In this document: positions 14,912-23,347 of the stretch, one piece after another | Layout: each line of letters begins with the position of its first letter | Position numbering within the stretch: the stretch's first letter is position 1 | Source of the DNA: Comamonas_C sp026954015 | GTDB lineage: Bacteria; Pseudomonadota; Gammaproteobacteria; Burkholderiales; Burkholderiaceae_C | DNA length: 64,000 nt | Direction: 5' to 3' | Assembly: GCA_035063785.1 (NCBI GenBank) | Contig: JAPSFS010000002.1 | Coordinates: forward strand, 1-64,000 | Translations under genes and position numbers: made by a program | The notes under the pieces: model-generated | What the model was told of the DNA's origin: nothing | Seen by the model: only the letters and a program-made list of their open reading frames with translations | The model's database searches: none

Positions 14912-15895
14912 GTGTCCCAACCGCGTGTTCTGGTGGCCTCGCCCGTGTTCCCCGAGGTGGTGCAGCGCCTGGCCGGGCACTTCGAGATCGAAGCCATCGC
15001 CGACGGCGAGGCCTGGTCGCAGGAGGAATTCGTGCGTCGCCTTGCCGACAAGGACGGCGCGCTCGTCATGGGCGGGCACCGCGTCGATGCGGGCGTGATC
15101 GCGGCGTGCCCGCGGCTCAGGATGGTCTCCAACATGTCGGTGGGCTACAACAACCTGGACGTGGACGCGCTCACCGCGGCGGGCGTGCAGGCGTCCAACA
15201 CGCCCGACGTGCTGACCGAGACCACCGCCGATTTCGGCTTTGCGCTCGTCATGGCGGCCGCGCGGCGCATGCTGGAGGCCGAGAAATTCCTGCGCGCGGG
15301 GCAGTGGACGCGCTGGCGCTACGACATGTTCGCGGGCTGCGAGGTGCACGGCAGCACGCTCGGCATCCTGGGCATGGGGCGCATCGGGCAGGGCATCGCA
15401 CAGCGTGGCGCCTACGGCTTCGGCATGGAGGTGATCTACCACAACCGCACGCGGCTCGATGCGACGATCGAGGCGGCATGCCAGGCGCGCTATGTCGAGA
15501 TGCCGGCGCTGCTTGCGCGCGCCGACCACCTCGTGCTGGTGCTGCCCTACACGCGCGAGGCGCACCACATCATCGGCGCGGCCGAGCTCGCGTGCATGAA
15601 GCCCACCGCGACGCTCGTGAACATCGGCCGCGGCGGGCTCGTGGATGAAACGGCGCTGATCGCCGCGCTGAAGGCCGGGAAACTGGCGGCGGCGGCGCTC
15701 GACGTGTTCGAGGGCGAGCCGCAGGTGAACCCCGGGCTGCTCGAACTGCCCAATGTCGTGCTCACGCCCCACATCGCGAGCGCCACGGTGCCGACGCGGC
15801 TGGCGATGGCCAACCTCGCGGCGGACAACCTGATCGCGTTCTTTGAAGGGCACGGGGCGCTCACGCCGGTGAACACCCCGGCGGCGCGCAGTTGA
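14912..15895 (+). CDS. D-2-hydroxyacid dehydrogenase (glyoxylate/hydroxypyruvate reductase-like)
   Basis: A 327-residue NAD(P)-dependent dehydrogenase of the D-isomer-specific family. It resembles GhrB, which reduces glyoxylate and hydroxypyruvate. LGILGMGRIGQGIAQR is the dinucleotide-binding motif, GRGGLVDETAL precedes the catalytic region, DVFEGEP carries the acidic residue and LTPHIASAT the catalytic His. Translation starts at GTG 14912, which is preceded by GGAGG at 14900; no ATG fits. The gene probably belongs to the pncB-transporter transcription unit. Confidence 0.85.
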   Translation: MSQPRVLVASPVFPEVVQRLAGHFEIEAIADGEAWSQEEFVRRLADKDGALVMGGHRVDAGVIAACPRLRMVSNMSVGYNNLDVDALTAAGVQASNTPDVLTETTADFGFALVMAAARRMLEAEKFLRAGQWTRWRYDMFAGCEVHGSTLGILGMGRIGQGIAQRGAYGFGMEVIYHNRTRLDATIEAACQARYVEMPALLARADHLVLVLPYTREAHHIIGAAELACMKPTATLVNIGRGGLVDETALIAALKAGKLAAAALDVFEGEPQVNPGLLELPNVVLTPHIASATVPTRLAMANLAADNLIAFFEGHGALTPVNTPAARS

Positions 15896-15954
15896 CCCGG
15901 CGCCGCGCGGTGCCTGCCCGTGAGCGCTGATGTGGTTTCAGGCAGAATGTGGCC

Positions 15955-15990
15955 TTGGCGCAAGCACAGCAAGCGCTAGCAGCTATTGAA
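15955..15990 (+). repeat. Interspersed repeat copy D, before rmuC
   Basis: GCGCAAGCACAGCAAGCGCT followed by AGCAGCTATTGAA. The A-rich left end of the element is missing or diverged. It sits directly before the probable GTG start of rmuC and makes start choice ambiguous, since an upstream in-frame GTG at 15949 would read through it. Confidence 0.7.
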
Positions 15991-15996
15991 GGCATA

Positions 15997-17607
15997 GTGA
16001 ACCTGCCCACGCAATGGATCGTCGCACTGGCGCTGCTGGTGCTCATTGCGCTGCTGCTCGTGGTGCTGCTCTTGCGCCGCCCGCGTGTGCGGCTGCCGGG
16101 CGAATGGCTCGCGCGCCTGCAGGCGCTGGAGGGTGCGACGCAGGCCACGCAGATGGCGGTGGCACGCAACGACGGGGCGCTCTCGGGCATGGGCCAGCAG
16201 TTGCGCGACTTCACGGAGCTCACGCAGGGCGTCCTTGACGAGCGCCTTGCGCAGGCGCGCGAGGAGGCGCGTGCCAGCCGCGCCGAGCTGCAGGCGGCGT
16301 TCGGCGGCCTGCAGGCGCGGCTGGAGCAGCTCGCGGTGCAGGCGCGCGGCGAGCAGACGCAGGCGCTCGCGGCGTTTCGTGGCGAGCTCGCGCGCACGGT
16401 GCAGCAGCTCGCCGCTGACAGCGCACAGTCGCGCGAGGGCGTGGCGGCGAGCACGCAGGGGCTGGCGCAGCGCATCCAGGAGCGCTTCGACGCGCTGGAC
16501 CTCGCCACGCGCGGCACGCTCGATTCGCTCAAGGGCGACATCCATGCGCAGCTTGCGGGCATGTCCACCGCGCTCAAGGACCAGCTCGGCCTGACCACGC
16601 AGGAGCTCACGCGCCAGCTCTCGGGCCTGGTCGCCAGCCACCAGCAGGGCGGCGAGGCGCTGCGCGCCGCGCTCAACGAGCGGCTGGCCGCGATCCAGGG
16701 CGACAACGCGGCCAAGCTCGAAGAGATGCGTCGCACCGTCGATGAAAAGCTGCACGCGACGCTGGAGCAGCGCCTGGGCGAATCCTTCAAGCTCGTGAGC
16801 GAGCGCCTGGAGCAGGTGCACAAGGGCCTGGGCGAGATGCAGACGCTGGCGGGCAGCGTGGGCGACTTGAAGCGCGTGATGACCAACGTGAAGTCGCGCG
16901 GCACCTGGGGCGAGCTGCAACTGGGCGCGATCATCGACAACGTGCTCACCGCCGACCAGTACGCCAGGAACGTCAAGACCGTGCCGGGCAGCGACGAGCT
17001 GGTGGAGTTCGCGATCCGCCTGCCGGGCAAGGGCGACGACGCGCCGGTGTGGCTGCCGGTCGATTCCAAGTACCCGGTGGAGCACTACCAGCGACTCATC
17101 GATGCGCAGGAGGCGGCCGACAAGGGCGCGATCGCGTCGGCGGGCCATGCGTTCGAGAGCTCGATCCGCGCCGAGGCGAAGAAGATTCACGCCAAGTACG
17201 TCGCGCCGCCGCACACCACCGATTTCGCGGTGCTCTACCTGCCCACCGAGGGGCTGTTCGCCGAGGTGATGCGCCGCCCCGGCCTCGTGGAAGCGGTGCA
17301 GAACGAGGCGCGCGTGATGATCACCGGCCCGGCCAACTTTGCCGCCATGCTCAGCAGCCTGCAGATGGGCTTCAAGACGCTGGCGATCGAAAAGCGCTCG
17401 TCGGAAGTCTGGGGCGTGCTCGGCCAGGTGAAGACCGAATTCGCCAAGTTCGGCGAGGCGGTGGATGCCACGCGCAAGTCCATCGACGCGGCGGCGCGCA
17501 AGTTCGAGCAGGTGGACGTGCGCACCCGCGCCATCCAGCGCAAGCTGCGCAACGTGCAGGAACTGCCCGCGCCGGATGCACCGCCGCTCACGCTGGATGA
17601 CGAGTGA
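15997..17607 (+). CDS. rmuC: DNA recombination protein RmuC homologue
   Basis: A 536-residue protein with one N-terminal membrane span (IVALALLVLIALLLVVLLL), a long Ala/Glu/Gln-rich coiled coil (about residues 40-290) and a C-terminal nuclease-like RmuC domain. The domain is marked by RGTWGELQLGAIIDNVL, LPVDSKYPVEHYQRL and GPANFAAMLSSLQMGFKTLA. RmuC limits inversions at short inverted repeats, which is notable in a genome with many such elements. The start is taken at GTG 15997, after repeat copy D; GTG 15949 is an alternative. Confidence 0.88.
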   Translation: MNLPTQWIVALALLVLIALLLVVLLLRRPRVRLPGEWLARLQALEGATQATQMAVARNDGALSGMGQQLRDFTELTQGVLDERLAQAREEARASRAELQAAFGGLQARLEQLAVQARGEQTQALAAFRGELARTVQQLAADSAQSREGVAASTQGLAQRIQERFDALDLATRGTLDSLKGDIHAQLAGMSTALKDQLGLTTQELTRQLSGLVASHQQGGEALRAALNERLAAIQGDNAAKLEEMRRTVDEKLHATLEQRLGESFKLVSERLEQVHKGLGEMQTLAGSVGDLKRVMTNVKSRGTWGELQLGAIIDNVLTADQYARNVKTVPGSDELVEFAIRLPGKGDDAPVWLPVDSKYPVEHYQRLIDAQEAADKGAIASAGHAFESSIRAEAKKIHAKYVAPPHTTDFAVLYLPTEGLFAEVMRRPGLVEAVQNEARVMITGPANFAAMLSSLQMGFKTLAIEKRSSEVWGVLGQVKTEFAKFGEAVDATRKSIDAAARKFEQVDVRTRAIQRKLRNVQELPAPDAPPLTLDDE

Positions 17608-17690
17608 CTGCGCCGCAGGCGCGGTGGCAATGACAAGGAACGGGGTGCGTCATTCGTCATCGCCGCGCAGCGCGGTCATTCGTCGCGGCG

Positions 17691-18974
17691 TCACGCCAGC
17701 GTGTCGGCCCAGATGTTGCGCGCCCAGGCCAGTGCGAAGCGCCCTTCGAGCTCGCTGGCCGCGCCCGAGACGCCGCCCGAGCCCTTGACCGGCACCATGG
17801 TCTTCTCCGCCGCCTCGTAGCGGTGCACGCTGGCGACGTGCACCACGTCGCTCGGGCTCACGAAGCTGTAGCAGGTGTTGTTGTAGATCGGCTGCGGGTT
17901 CACCGGCCTGCCCGACAGCAGCGCCACCACGGCCGCCGCCGCCACCTTGCCGTGCTGGTTGGCCATGTGGCCGGACTTGGGCATCTGCGGTGCGCTCAGC
18001 GTGCTGTCACCGAGGATGTGCACGCCCCGGGCGACGGTCGATTCCTGCGTGAGCCAGTCCACCGGGCACCAGCGCTGGTTGGCCGTTGCCAGCCCCGCCT
18101 GGGTGACGACCTCGCCCGCGCGCATCGGCGGGATGACGTTGAGCACGCTCGCCTTGACGTCGTCGTTGAAGTCGAACTTGAGCGTCTTCGCCGCCACGTC
18201 CACGTCCACCAGGCGGTGCTTGGGACGGTACTCGAGCACGCCCTTGTAGCGGTCCGCCCAGGCCTTCTTGAAGAGCGGGCCCTTGGAGGTCACGTCGTCG
18301 TTGGCGTCCAGCACCAGCACCTTGGATTTGGGCTTGGCCTGCTGGAAGTAGCTGGCGATCTGGCAGGCGCGCTCGTAGGGTCCGGGCGGGCAGCGGTAGG
18401 GCGCGAGCGGAATCGCCATCGCGAACACGCCGCCATCGGGCATGGCTTCGAGCTGGCGGCGCAGCGCCAGCGTTTGCGGCCCGGCCTTCCAGGCGTGCAG
18501 CACCGCGTCCTGCGCGCCCGGCTTATTCATGCCGGGCAGTTGCTCCCACATGAAGTCCACGCCCGGCGAGACGACGAGGCGGTCGTACGCGAGCGTGCCG
18601 CCACCCGCCAGGCGCACCTGGCGCTTGTCCATGTCGATGCCCGCCACGCGGTCGCGCACCAGCTTCACGCCGTGGCGCGCGGTGAGGTTGTCGTAGGGCG
18701 TGGTGATGTCGGCCAGGGTCTTGCTGCCGCCGAGCACCAGGTTGGAGATGGGGCACGAGACGAAGGCGGCATTGGGCTCGACCAGCGTGACCTCGATGCG
18801 CCCTTCGGACCACATGCGGATGTACTTGGCCGCGGTGGCGCCGCCGTAGCCGCCCCCGACGACGACCACCTTGCCACCAGCGCCGCTGCCCACCGAGGCG
18901 CAGCCGCCGGCAAGACCGAGAACGGAAACGGCCGAGGCCGCGGAGCCCGCGCGTATGAATTGACGACGATCCAT
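17691..18974 (-). CDS. fccB: Sulfide dehydrogenase flavoprotein subunit (flavocytochrome c)
   Basis: A 427-residue FAD protein of the FccB/SoxF family, which oxidises sulfide in the periplasm and passes electrons to its cytochrome partner. MDRRQFIRAG gives a twin-arginine signal. VVVVGGGYGGATAAKYIR binds FAD, and FVSCPISN holds Cys74 where family members attach FAD covalently; a second redox Cys is in RWCPVDW. The start at 18974 follows GGAGG. The partner cytochrome gene ends 11 bp upstream, so the two are co-transcribed. No other sulfur-oxidation genes lie in the window. Confidence 0.88.
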   Translation of the reverse strand: MDRRQFIRAGSAASAVSVLGLAGGCASVGSGAGGKVVVVGGGYGGATAAKYIRMWSEGRIEVTLVEPNAAFVSCPISNLVLGGSKTLADITTPYDNLTARHGVKLVRDRVAGIDMDKRQVRLAGGGTLAYDRLVVSPGVDFMWEQLPGMNKPGAQDAVLHAWKAGPQTLALRRQLEAMPDGGVFAMAIPLAPYRCPPGPYERACQIASYFQQAKPKSKVLVLDANDDVTSKGPLFKKAWADRYKGVLEYRPKHRLVDVDVAAKTLKFDFNDDVKASVLNVIPPMRAGEVVTQAGLATANQRWCPVDWLTQESTVARGVHILGDSTLSAPQMPKSGHMANQHGKVAAAAVVALLSGRPVNPQPIYNNTCYSFVSPSDVVHVASVHRYEAAEKTMVPVKGSGGVSGAASELEGRFALAWARNIWADTLA

Positions 18975-18985
18975 GGTGTGCCTCC

Positions 18986-19300
18986 TCACCTGCGGGGTTG
19001 CGCCGCGAACCAGCCCGCGATCGCCGCGAGCTGCTCGTCCGTATAGCCCTTGGCGAGCTGCTGCATGACGGTCGAAGGCGCCGCGCCATTCTTGAACGCG
19101 AGCAGCTTTTCCGTCAGATCGGCCTTGTTCTTGCCGGCCAGCGGCGGCATGCCGGGTTGGGCCTGGCCGTTGGTGCCGTGGCAGCCGGCGCAGCCCGCCG
19201 CCCAGCTGCGTACCTGCAGCGTGTCGGTCTGGGCGAGGGAGAGACCGGGTGCGGCCAGCAGGCCGGCGGTCAGCGTGGAGATGACAAGCACTCTACTCAT
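18986..19300 (-). CDS. fccA: Cytochrome c subunit of flavocytochrome c
   Basis: A 104-residue periplasmic class I cytochrome c with a signal peptide (cleaved near SLA, residue 23) and one heme-binding CAGCH (Cys37-His41). Met79 in STVMQQLAKGYTDEQL is the likely sixth ligand. Well-studied FccA proteins often carry two hemes, so this is the short single-heme form. The start at 19300 follows AAGGAGG. It is the first gene of the pair with fccB and would accept electrons from its FAD. Confidence 0.85.
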   Translation of the reverse strand: MSRVLVISTLTAGLLAAPGLSLAQTDTLQVRSWAAGCAGCHGTNGQAQPGMPPLAGKNKADLTEKLLAFKNGAAPSTVMQQLAKGYTDEQLAAIAGWFAAQPRR

Positions 19301-19508
19301 GGTCAGGCGTCCTCCTTGGACTGTGGGGGGCGGAAAAGCGATGAACACGGGTGTGTCGCGATGATCGTAAACGGCGGGGCCGCCGCGCCACCAAGGGGTT
19401 TACCCGTGACTTTCGTCATTCGCGGCCCGCAAGTAGCCTTGTTTGCGCCGTGGTGGTCGCTCGATTCGCAGCAGTGGTGTGCCATAGTCGGGTTTCCCCG
19501 GGGGAGTG

Positions 19509-20681
19509 ATGACCGACTGTCCTGCGTTCGACTGGGATCCGCGCGGCGACGCCGAGCGGCGCGACCCGCTGGCCGCGTACGACCGCGTGCGCGAGTCGCA
19601 TGGCGTGGCGCGTTCGCAGATGCTGCACACCTCGGTGCTGCGCCATGCCGATGTGCTTGCGGTGGTGCGGGACCACGAACGCTTCAGCAGCGTGGTGTCG
19701 CGCCACGTCGCGGTGCCCAACGGCATGGACCCGCCGCTGCACACCACCTACCGCCGGCTCATCGATCCGTACTTCGCGCCGCAGCACGTGGCGGCAATGC
19801 AGCCGGTGTACGAGGACATCACGCGCACGCTGCTGCGCGGGATGCGCGCGGCGCATGCCGATGCACCGTTCGACTTCATTGCCGCCTGCGCGCTGCCCTA
19901 TGCGGCGCGCGCGCAGTGCGCGTTCCTCGGCTGGCCGCTGTCGCTGGAGGCCGAGCTGTGCGCCTGGATCGCGCGCCACCACCGGGCAACGTACGCGCTC
20001 GATCGCGAGGCGCTCTCGGTGCTGGGGCTCGAGTTTGAGGAGCTGACCGACCGCATGCTGGGCGCGCGCGACGTCTCGGGCGGCGGCCTGCCACGCGACG
20101 CCACGGAGGCGCTGATGCGCGAACAGGTGGACGGCCGGCCGCTCGCGGGCAGCGCGATCGCGAGCATGCTGCGCAACTGGACGGTGGGCGAGATCGGCAC
20201 CATCGCCGCCTCGCTCGGCATCATCGCCGGGTGGCTGGCGCGCGACGCTGCGCTGCAGCAGCGCCTGCGCGCCGAGCCCGCGCTGCAGGCGGAGGCGATC
20301 GAGGAAATCCTGCGCCTGCATGGCCCGCTGCCCGTGAACCGGCGCGTGGCGCGCTGCCCCGCGCACGTCGGCGGCCACGGCTTTGAAGCGGGCGAGCGCG
20401 TCACGCTGCACTGGACGTCGGCCAACCGCGATCCGCGCGTGTTCGACGCGCCCGACACCTTCCGCTTCGGGCGCGACCAGGGCCAGAGCCTGCTGTATGG
20501 CGCGGGCATCCACATCTGCCCCGGCGCGCCGCTGGCACGCTCGCAGCTGGCGGTGTGGCTGCGCGCGCTGCTGGATGCAACGACGCACATGGCGCTGCCG
20601 GAGGGTGCGCACGCCGAGCGCGCGCAATACCCGGCGATGGGCTACGCCCGCCTGCCGCTGGTGCTGCGCTGGGCGGATTGA
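19509..20681 (+). CDS. Cytochrome P450
   Basis: A 390-residue soluble bacterial P450 mono-oxygenase. YGAGIHICPGAPLAR contains heme-ligand Cys337, EEILRLHG has the ExxR pair of helix K, and RVTLHWTSANRDPRVF is the usual region before the heme loop. The I-helix reads NWTVGEIGTIAAS, without the common acid-threonine pair, so oxygen activation may use other residues. ATG 19509 is taken; GTG 19506 is adjacent. No ferredoxin or reductase gene is adjacent, and the substrate is unknown. Confidence 0.88.
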   Translation: MTDCPAFDWDPRGDAERRDPLAAYDRVRESHGVARSQMLHTSVLRHADVLAVVRDHERFSSVVSRHVAVPNGMDPPLHTTYRRLIDPYFAPQHVAAMQPVYEDITRTLLRGMRAAHADAPFDFIAACALPYAARAQCAFLGWPLSLEAELCAWIARHHRATYALDREALSVLGLEFEELTDRMLGARDVSGGGLPRDATEALMREQVDGRPLAGSAIASMLRNWTVGEIGTIAASLGIIAGWLARDAALQQRLRAEPALQAEAIEEILRLHGPLPVNRRVARCPAHVGGHGFEAGERVTLHWTSANRDPRVFDAPDTFRFGRDQGQSLLYGAGIHICPGAPLARSQLAVWLRALLDATTHMALPEGAHAERAQYPAMGYARLPLVLRWAD

Positions 20682-20689
20682 GCTTCATG

Positions 20690-20848
20690 GCGACGCTGAA
20701 TGAGTCCCTCGCGCGCGGCGCATCCCTGCCGGGGCGGTCTGCGGCGTTGCACATGCTCGCCATGGCCTCCGCCATGTCCGCGCGTTGCGCCTTGCATCCC
20801 CTCCCCATGCAGGGCGCGTTGCATCGCAAGGGGCTGGTTCAGCGTCGC
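20690..20848. repeat. Long imperfect palindrome between convergent genes
   Basis: The outer arms GCGACGCTGAA (20690-20700) and TTCAGCGTCGC (20838-20848) are perfect complements. Both the outer arms and the innermost hairpin CATGGC-CTCC-GCCATG (20761-20776) are centred at about 20769, and the intervening sequence is partly complementary. The 159-bp structure fills the gap between the P450 and LOG genes. It could be a bidirectional terminator, but its size and nested symmetry suggest a mobile or repeated palindromic element. Confidence 0.65.
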
Positions 20849-20849
20849 C

Positions 20850-21713
20850 TCAGAGCGCGTAGAACGCGCGGATGATCTCCCACGCCTGCGCCGGATCGTC
20901 GGTGACGTGAAAGAGCGCGAGGTCCTGCTCGGCGATCGTGCCTTCTTCCACCAGCACCCGCAGGTTGAGCACGCGCTGCCAGAAGCTGCTGCCAAAGAGC
21001 ACGATGGGCACCGGCGCGGCCTTGTGCGTCTGCACCAGCGTGAGTACCTCGAACAGTTCGTCGAGCGTGCCGAAACCGCCCGGAAAGACGACGAGCGCCT
21101 TGGCGCGCATCATGAAATGCATCTTGCGCAGCGCGAAATAGTGGAACTTGAACGCAAGCGACGGCGTGATGAAACGGTTGCAGCTCTGCTCGTGCGGCAG
21201 CGTGATGTTCAGCCCCACGTTGGGCGCGCCCACGTCGTGCGCGCCGCGGTTGGCCGCCTCCATGATGCCGGGGCCGCCGCCGGTGCAGATCGTCAGGCGC
21301 TGGGCCGGGGGGCGCGCCATGCTGTATTCGGCCACGAGCCGCGCGAACTGGCGCGCCTGCGTGTAGTAGTGGGCGTTCTTCACCGCGCGCTCGGCCAGGC
21401 GGATGGATTCGGCGTCGCCCGCCGCGCGCGCCTGCGCAAGCTGCGCTGCCGCCTCGTCAGGCGCGATCGTGCGCGCGCTGCCATAGACCACCACCGTGCT
21501 TTCGATGCCCTGCTCGGTCAGGTTCAGGTCGGGCTTGAGCAGTTCGAGCTGGAAGCGGATGCCGCGCGTCTCGCGCCGCTGCAGGAATTCCGGGTCGACG
21601 AACGCAAGCCGGTAGGCGTCGGGCTTGAACGGGTTGCCGTTGGTCGTGTTGCGGTGCAGCTCGCCCCACATCTCGGCCAGGCGGGCATCTTGCAAGTCGG
21701 TGTTCGATTCCAT
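20850..21713 (-). CDS. LOG-family nucleotide-binding protein
   Basis: A 287-residue protein of the LOG/TIGR00730 family (formerly mis-called lysine decarboxylases). Family members release cytokinin-like bases from nucleoside monophosphates. CTGGGPGIMEAANRGA and VVFPGGFGTLDELFEV are the two phosphoribohydrolase motifs. An N-terminal extension of about 75 residues precedes the Rossmann domain, as in larger bacterial members. The start at 21713 is chosen because the upstream in-frame codons run into repeat copy E. The physiological substrate here is unknown. Confidence 0.85.
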   Translation of the reverse strand: MESNTDLQDARLAEMWGELHRNTTNGNPFKPDAYRLAFVDPEFLQRRETRGIRFQLELLKPDLNLTEQGIESTVVVYGSARTIAPDEAAAQLAQARAAGDAESIRLAERAVKNAHYYTQARQFARLVAEYSMARPPAQRLTICTGGGPGIMEAANRGAHDVGAPNVGLNITLPHEQSCNRFITPSLAFKFHYFALRKMHFMMRAKALVVFPGGFGTLDELFEVLTLVQTHKAAPVPIVLFGSSFWQRVLNLRVLVEEGTIAEQDLALFHVTDDPAQAWEIIRAFYAL

Positions 21714-21718
21714 CAAGA

Positions 21719-21771
21719 TCTCATTAAAAAGCGGCTCCAGCCCTTGCACAGCAAGCGCGAGCAGCTACATA
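21719..21771 (+). repeat. Interspersed repeat copy E, between LOG gene and crcB
   Basis: TCATTAAAAAGCGGCTCCAG, then CCCTTGCACAGCAAGCGCG and AGCAGCTACAT. A well-preserved full-length copy in the 68-bp gap before the LOG gene. Confidence 0.75.
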
Positions 21772-21781
21772 GCGTGTAGCA

Positions 21782-22177
21782 TCATAGCGCACGGCCCGCG
21801 CCGCCGACAAAGGGCGCAAGGCTCTGCAGCCCGAGCCAGGTCATCACGAGCGAACCCGCCAGGTGCAGCATGCACACCACCAGCGCGTGGCCCAGCCGCC
21901 CCTGCGTCAGCAGCCCCACCACCTCGGCCGAAAACGTGGAAAACGTGGTGAGCGCCCCCAGAAAACCCGTGACCAGCGCCAGGCGCCACACCGGATCGAG
22001 CTGCGGCAGCGCCTGCAGCACCGCGATCGCCAGCCCGATCAGATACCCGCCGATCAGGTTGGCCGCCAGCGTGCCCCAGGGCAGGAACGCGCCGGGCGTG
22101 TTCAGCCACAGTCCCAGCCCCCAGCGCGCGAGCGCGCCCGCGCTGGCGCCCAGACAGATGGCGAGGATGGAGAGCAT
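21782..22177 (-). CDS. crcB: Fluoride channel CrcB/Fluc
   Basis: A 131-residue, four-helix membrane protein that forms dimeric fluoride export channels. GFLGALTTFSTFSAE is the diagnostic pore motif, with the Thr/Ser/Phe track, and an Asn in ANLIGGYLIG lies in the second helix. Length is normal. No fluoride riboswitch is recognisable upstream. The gene lies 68 bp upstream of the LOG gene on the same strand. Confidence 0.95.
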   Translation of the reverse strand: MLSILAICLGASAGALARWGLGLWLNTPGAFLPWGTLAANLIGGYLIGLAIAVLQALPQLDPVWRLALVTGFLGALTTFSTFSAEVVGLLTQGRLGHALVVCMLHLAGSLVMTWLGLQSLAPFVGGAGRAL

Positions 22178-22388
22178 GGGCGCGGGTGTCAGGATTTAGC
22201 GGCGGACGCCGTTGAGGTGGCCATCCACGCCAGCCGGTCGGCGTGCATTGCGTCCAGCGTGGGGTGCGCAGGCCGGTTGCAGGCCTCCTGCGCGGTCGCG
22301 CTGATCAAGCATGCAACAGGAGGACTGCCTGCCTCGTGCCTCGCGTATTGCGGATGTCATTGCTGTCGGAAAAGCGTGGTGGAGTGGA

Positions 22389-23315
22389 TTACATCGCGTC
22401 CTGCGCTGCGTGCAGCACGTTGCAACAGCGTTGGGCAGTTGCAACAAACCTGGCGATGGGAAATTCACCAAGATTGCGCGCGTAGTACCCCAGTGCGCCC
22501 AGCAGGTGTAACGGCGCCGTGAGTTCGGATGGCCCCAGCGCCTGGGTGTGCCACTGCACTTCGCTCGCGAGCTGCCGGTGCGGCAGCCGCAAGGCATCGG
22601 CGATGCGCACGAGGTCATAGATGCCGTAGCCGCGTGGGGCGCTGCCAGACCAGTCGATCAGTACCAGATCACCGTTCGTGTGGCGCAACACGTTGCCAGT
22701 CCAAAGATCACCGTGCATCGGCACGTGCCGCGCCTGCACCTTGCCCGATGCGAGCGCCTGGCCGAGCCGCTCGGCGGTGCGCCGGATGTCGTCGGGCAAT
22801 TCGGCCATCTGCCGCAGTGCCGTGAGCGAGGTGAGGAATTCGGTGTGCGCGTGCTCGTCGGGCGCATCCGCGAGCGCCACCGCTTCGCGCAGCCACCGCA
22901 GGACGTCACCGCGTATCTGCCACCGCGCCAGGCGCGCGCGGATGCGCCCGCTTGGCAGCGGCGTGCAGCGCGGCACGACGAGGAAGGAGCGACCATGGGC
23001 CCGTCCTTCGCCGAGGATGCCGAGGACGACCCGGCCCGCGCGCGGCCCGAGCCGCGCTTGCATCGAGCGCATCTTCGCGGCCTCTTCGGCGCAGGCGTCG
23101 GGGAACTCCGGCGGGGCCACCAGCAGGATGAGATCCGCGTTCACGCGGTAGACCGTGCGCGCGTCCGCCACGGCCGGGTTGGTGCCCAGCAGGGTGATCG
23201 TGGGCAGATGTCCTGGCCGTGGCGCGTCAGGGCCATTCACGGCGATCGCGACCTGTTCCCGCAGTTGCGCCAACCATGCGTCGTCGGTTGCGGTGGACGT
23301 GGTGGAGGTGTTCAT
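22389..23315 (-). CDS. Phosphotransferase family protein (aminoglycoside/choline-kinase fold)
   Basis: A 308-residue protein kinase-like phosphotransferase. HGDLWTGNVLRH is the catalytic loop and LVLIDWSGS the metal-binding Asp motif; the N-lobe is diverged. Substrates in this family include aminoglycosides, choline, homoserine and fructosamine, and the sequence does not decide between them. It begins 32 bp after serB on the same strand, so the two probably form an operon. That hints at a metabolite rather than an antibiotic, but this is only inference. Confidence 0.75.
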   Translation of the reverse strand: MNTSTTSTATDDAWLAQLREQVAIAVNGPDAPRPGHLPTITLLGTNPAVADARTVYRVNADLILLVAPPEFPDACAEEAAKMRSMQARLGPRAGRVVLGILGEGRAHGRSFLVVPRCTPLPSGRIRARLARWQIRGDVLRWLREAVALADAPDEHAHTEFLTSLTALRQMAELPDDIRRTAERLGQALASGKVQARHVPMHGDLWTGNVLRHTNGDLVLIDWSGSAPRGYGIYDLVRIADALRLPHRQLASEVQWHTQALGPSELTAPLHLLGALGYYARNLGEFPIARFVATAQRCCNVLHAAQDAM

Positions 23316-23347
23316 GGCTGCGTGGCGTCGTGCATGGCGCAAGAGCG

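Noticed and set aside
11977..15135. A 1052-codon minus-strand frame across pncB and the transporter
   Set aside because: It is opposite several well-supported plus-strand genes and is highly charged low-complexity sequence.
18900..18974. A lipobox in the FccB signal (LAGGC)
   Set aside because: The residues before Cys25 fit the lipobox poorly and the twin-arginine start suggests ordinary Tat export; not called a lipoprotein.
20689..20875. Small reading frames on both strands within the 159-bp palindrome
   Set aside because: Both translate the same inverted sequence and have no recognisable features; the palindrome itself explains them.
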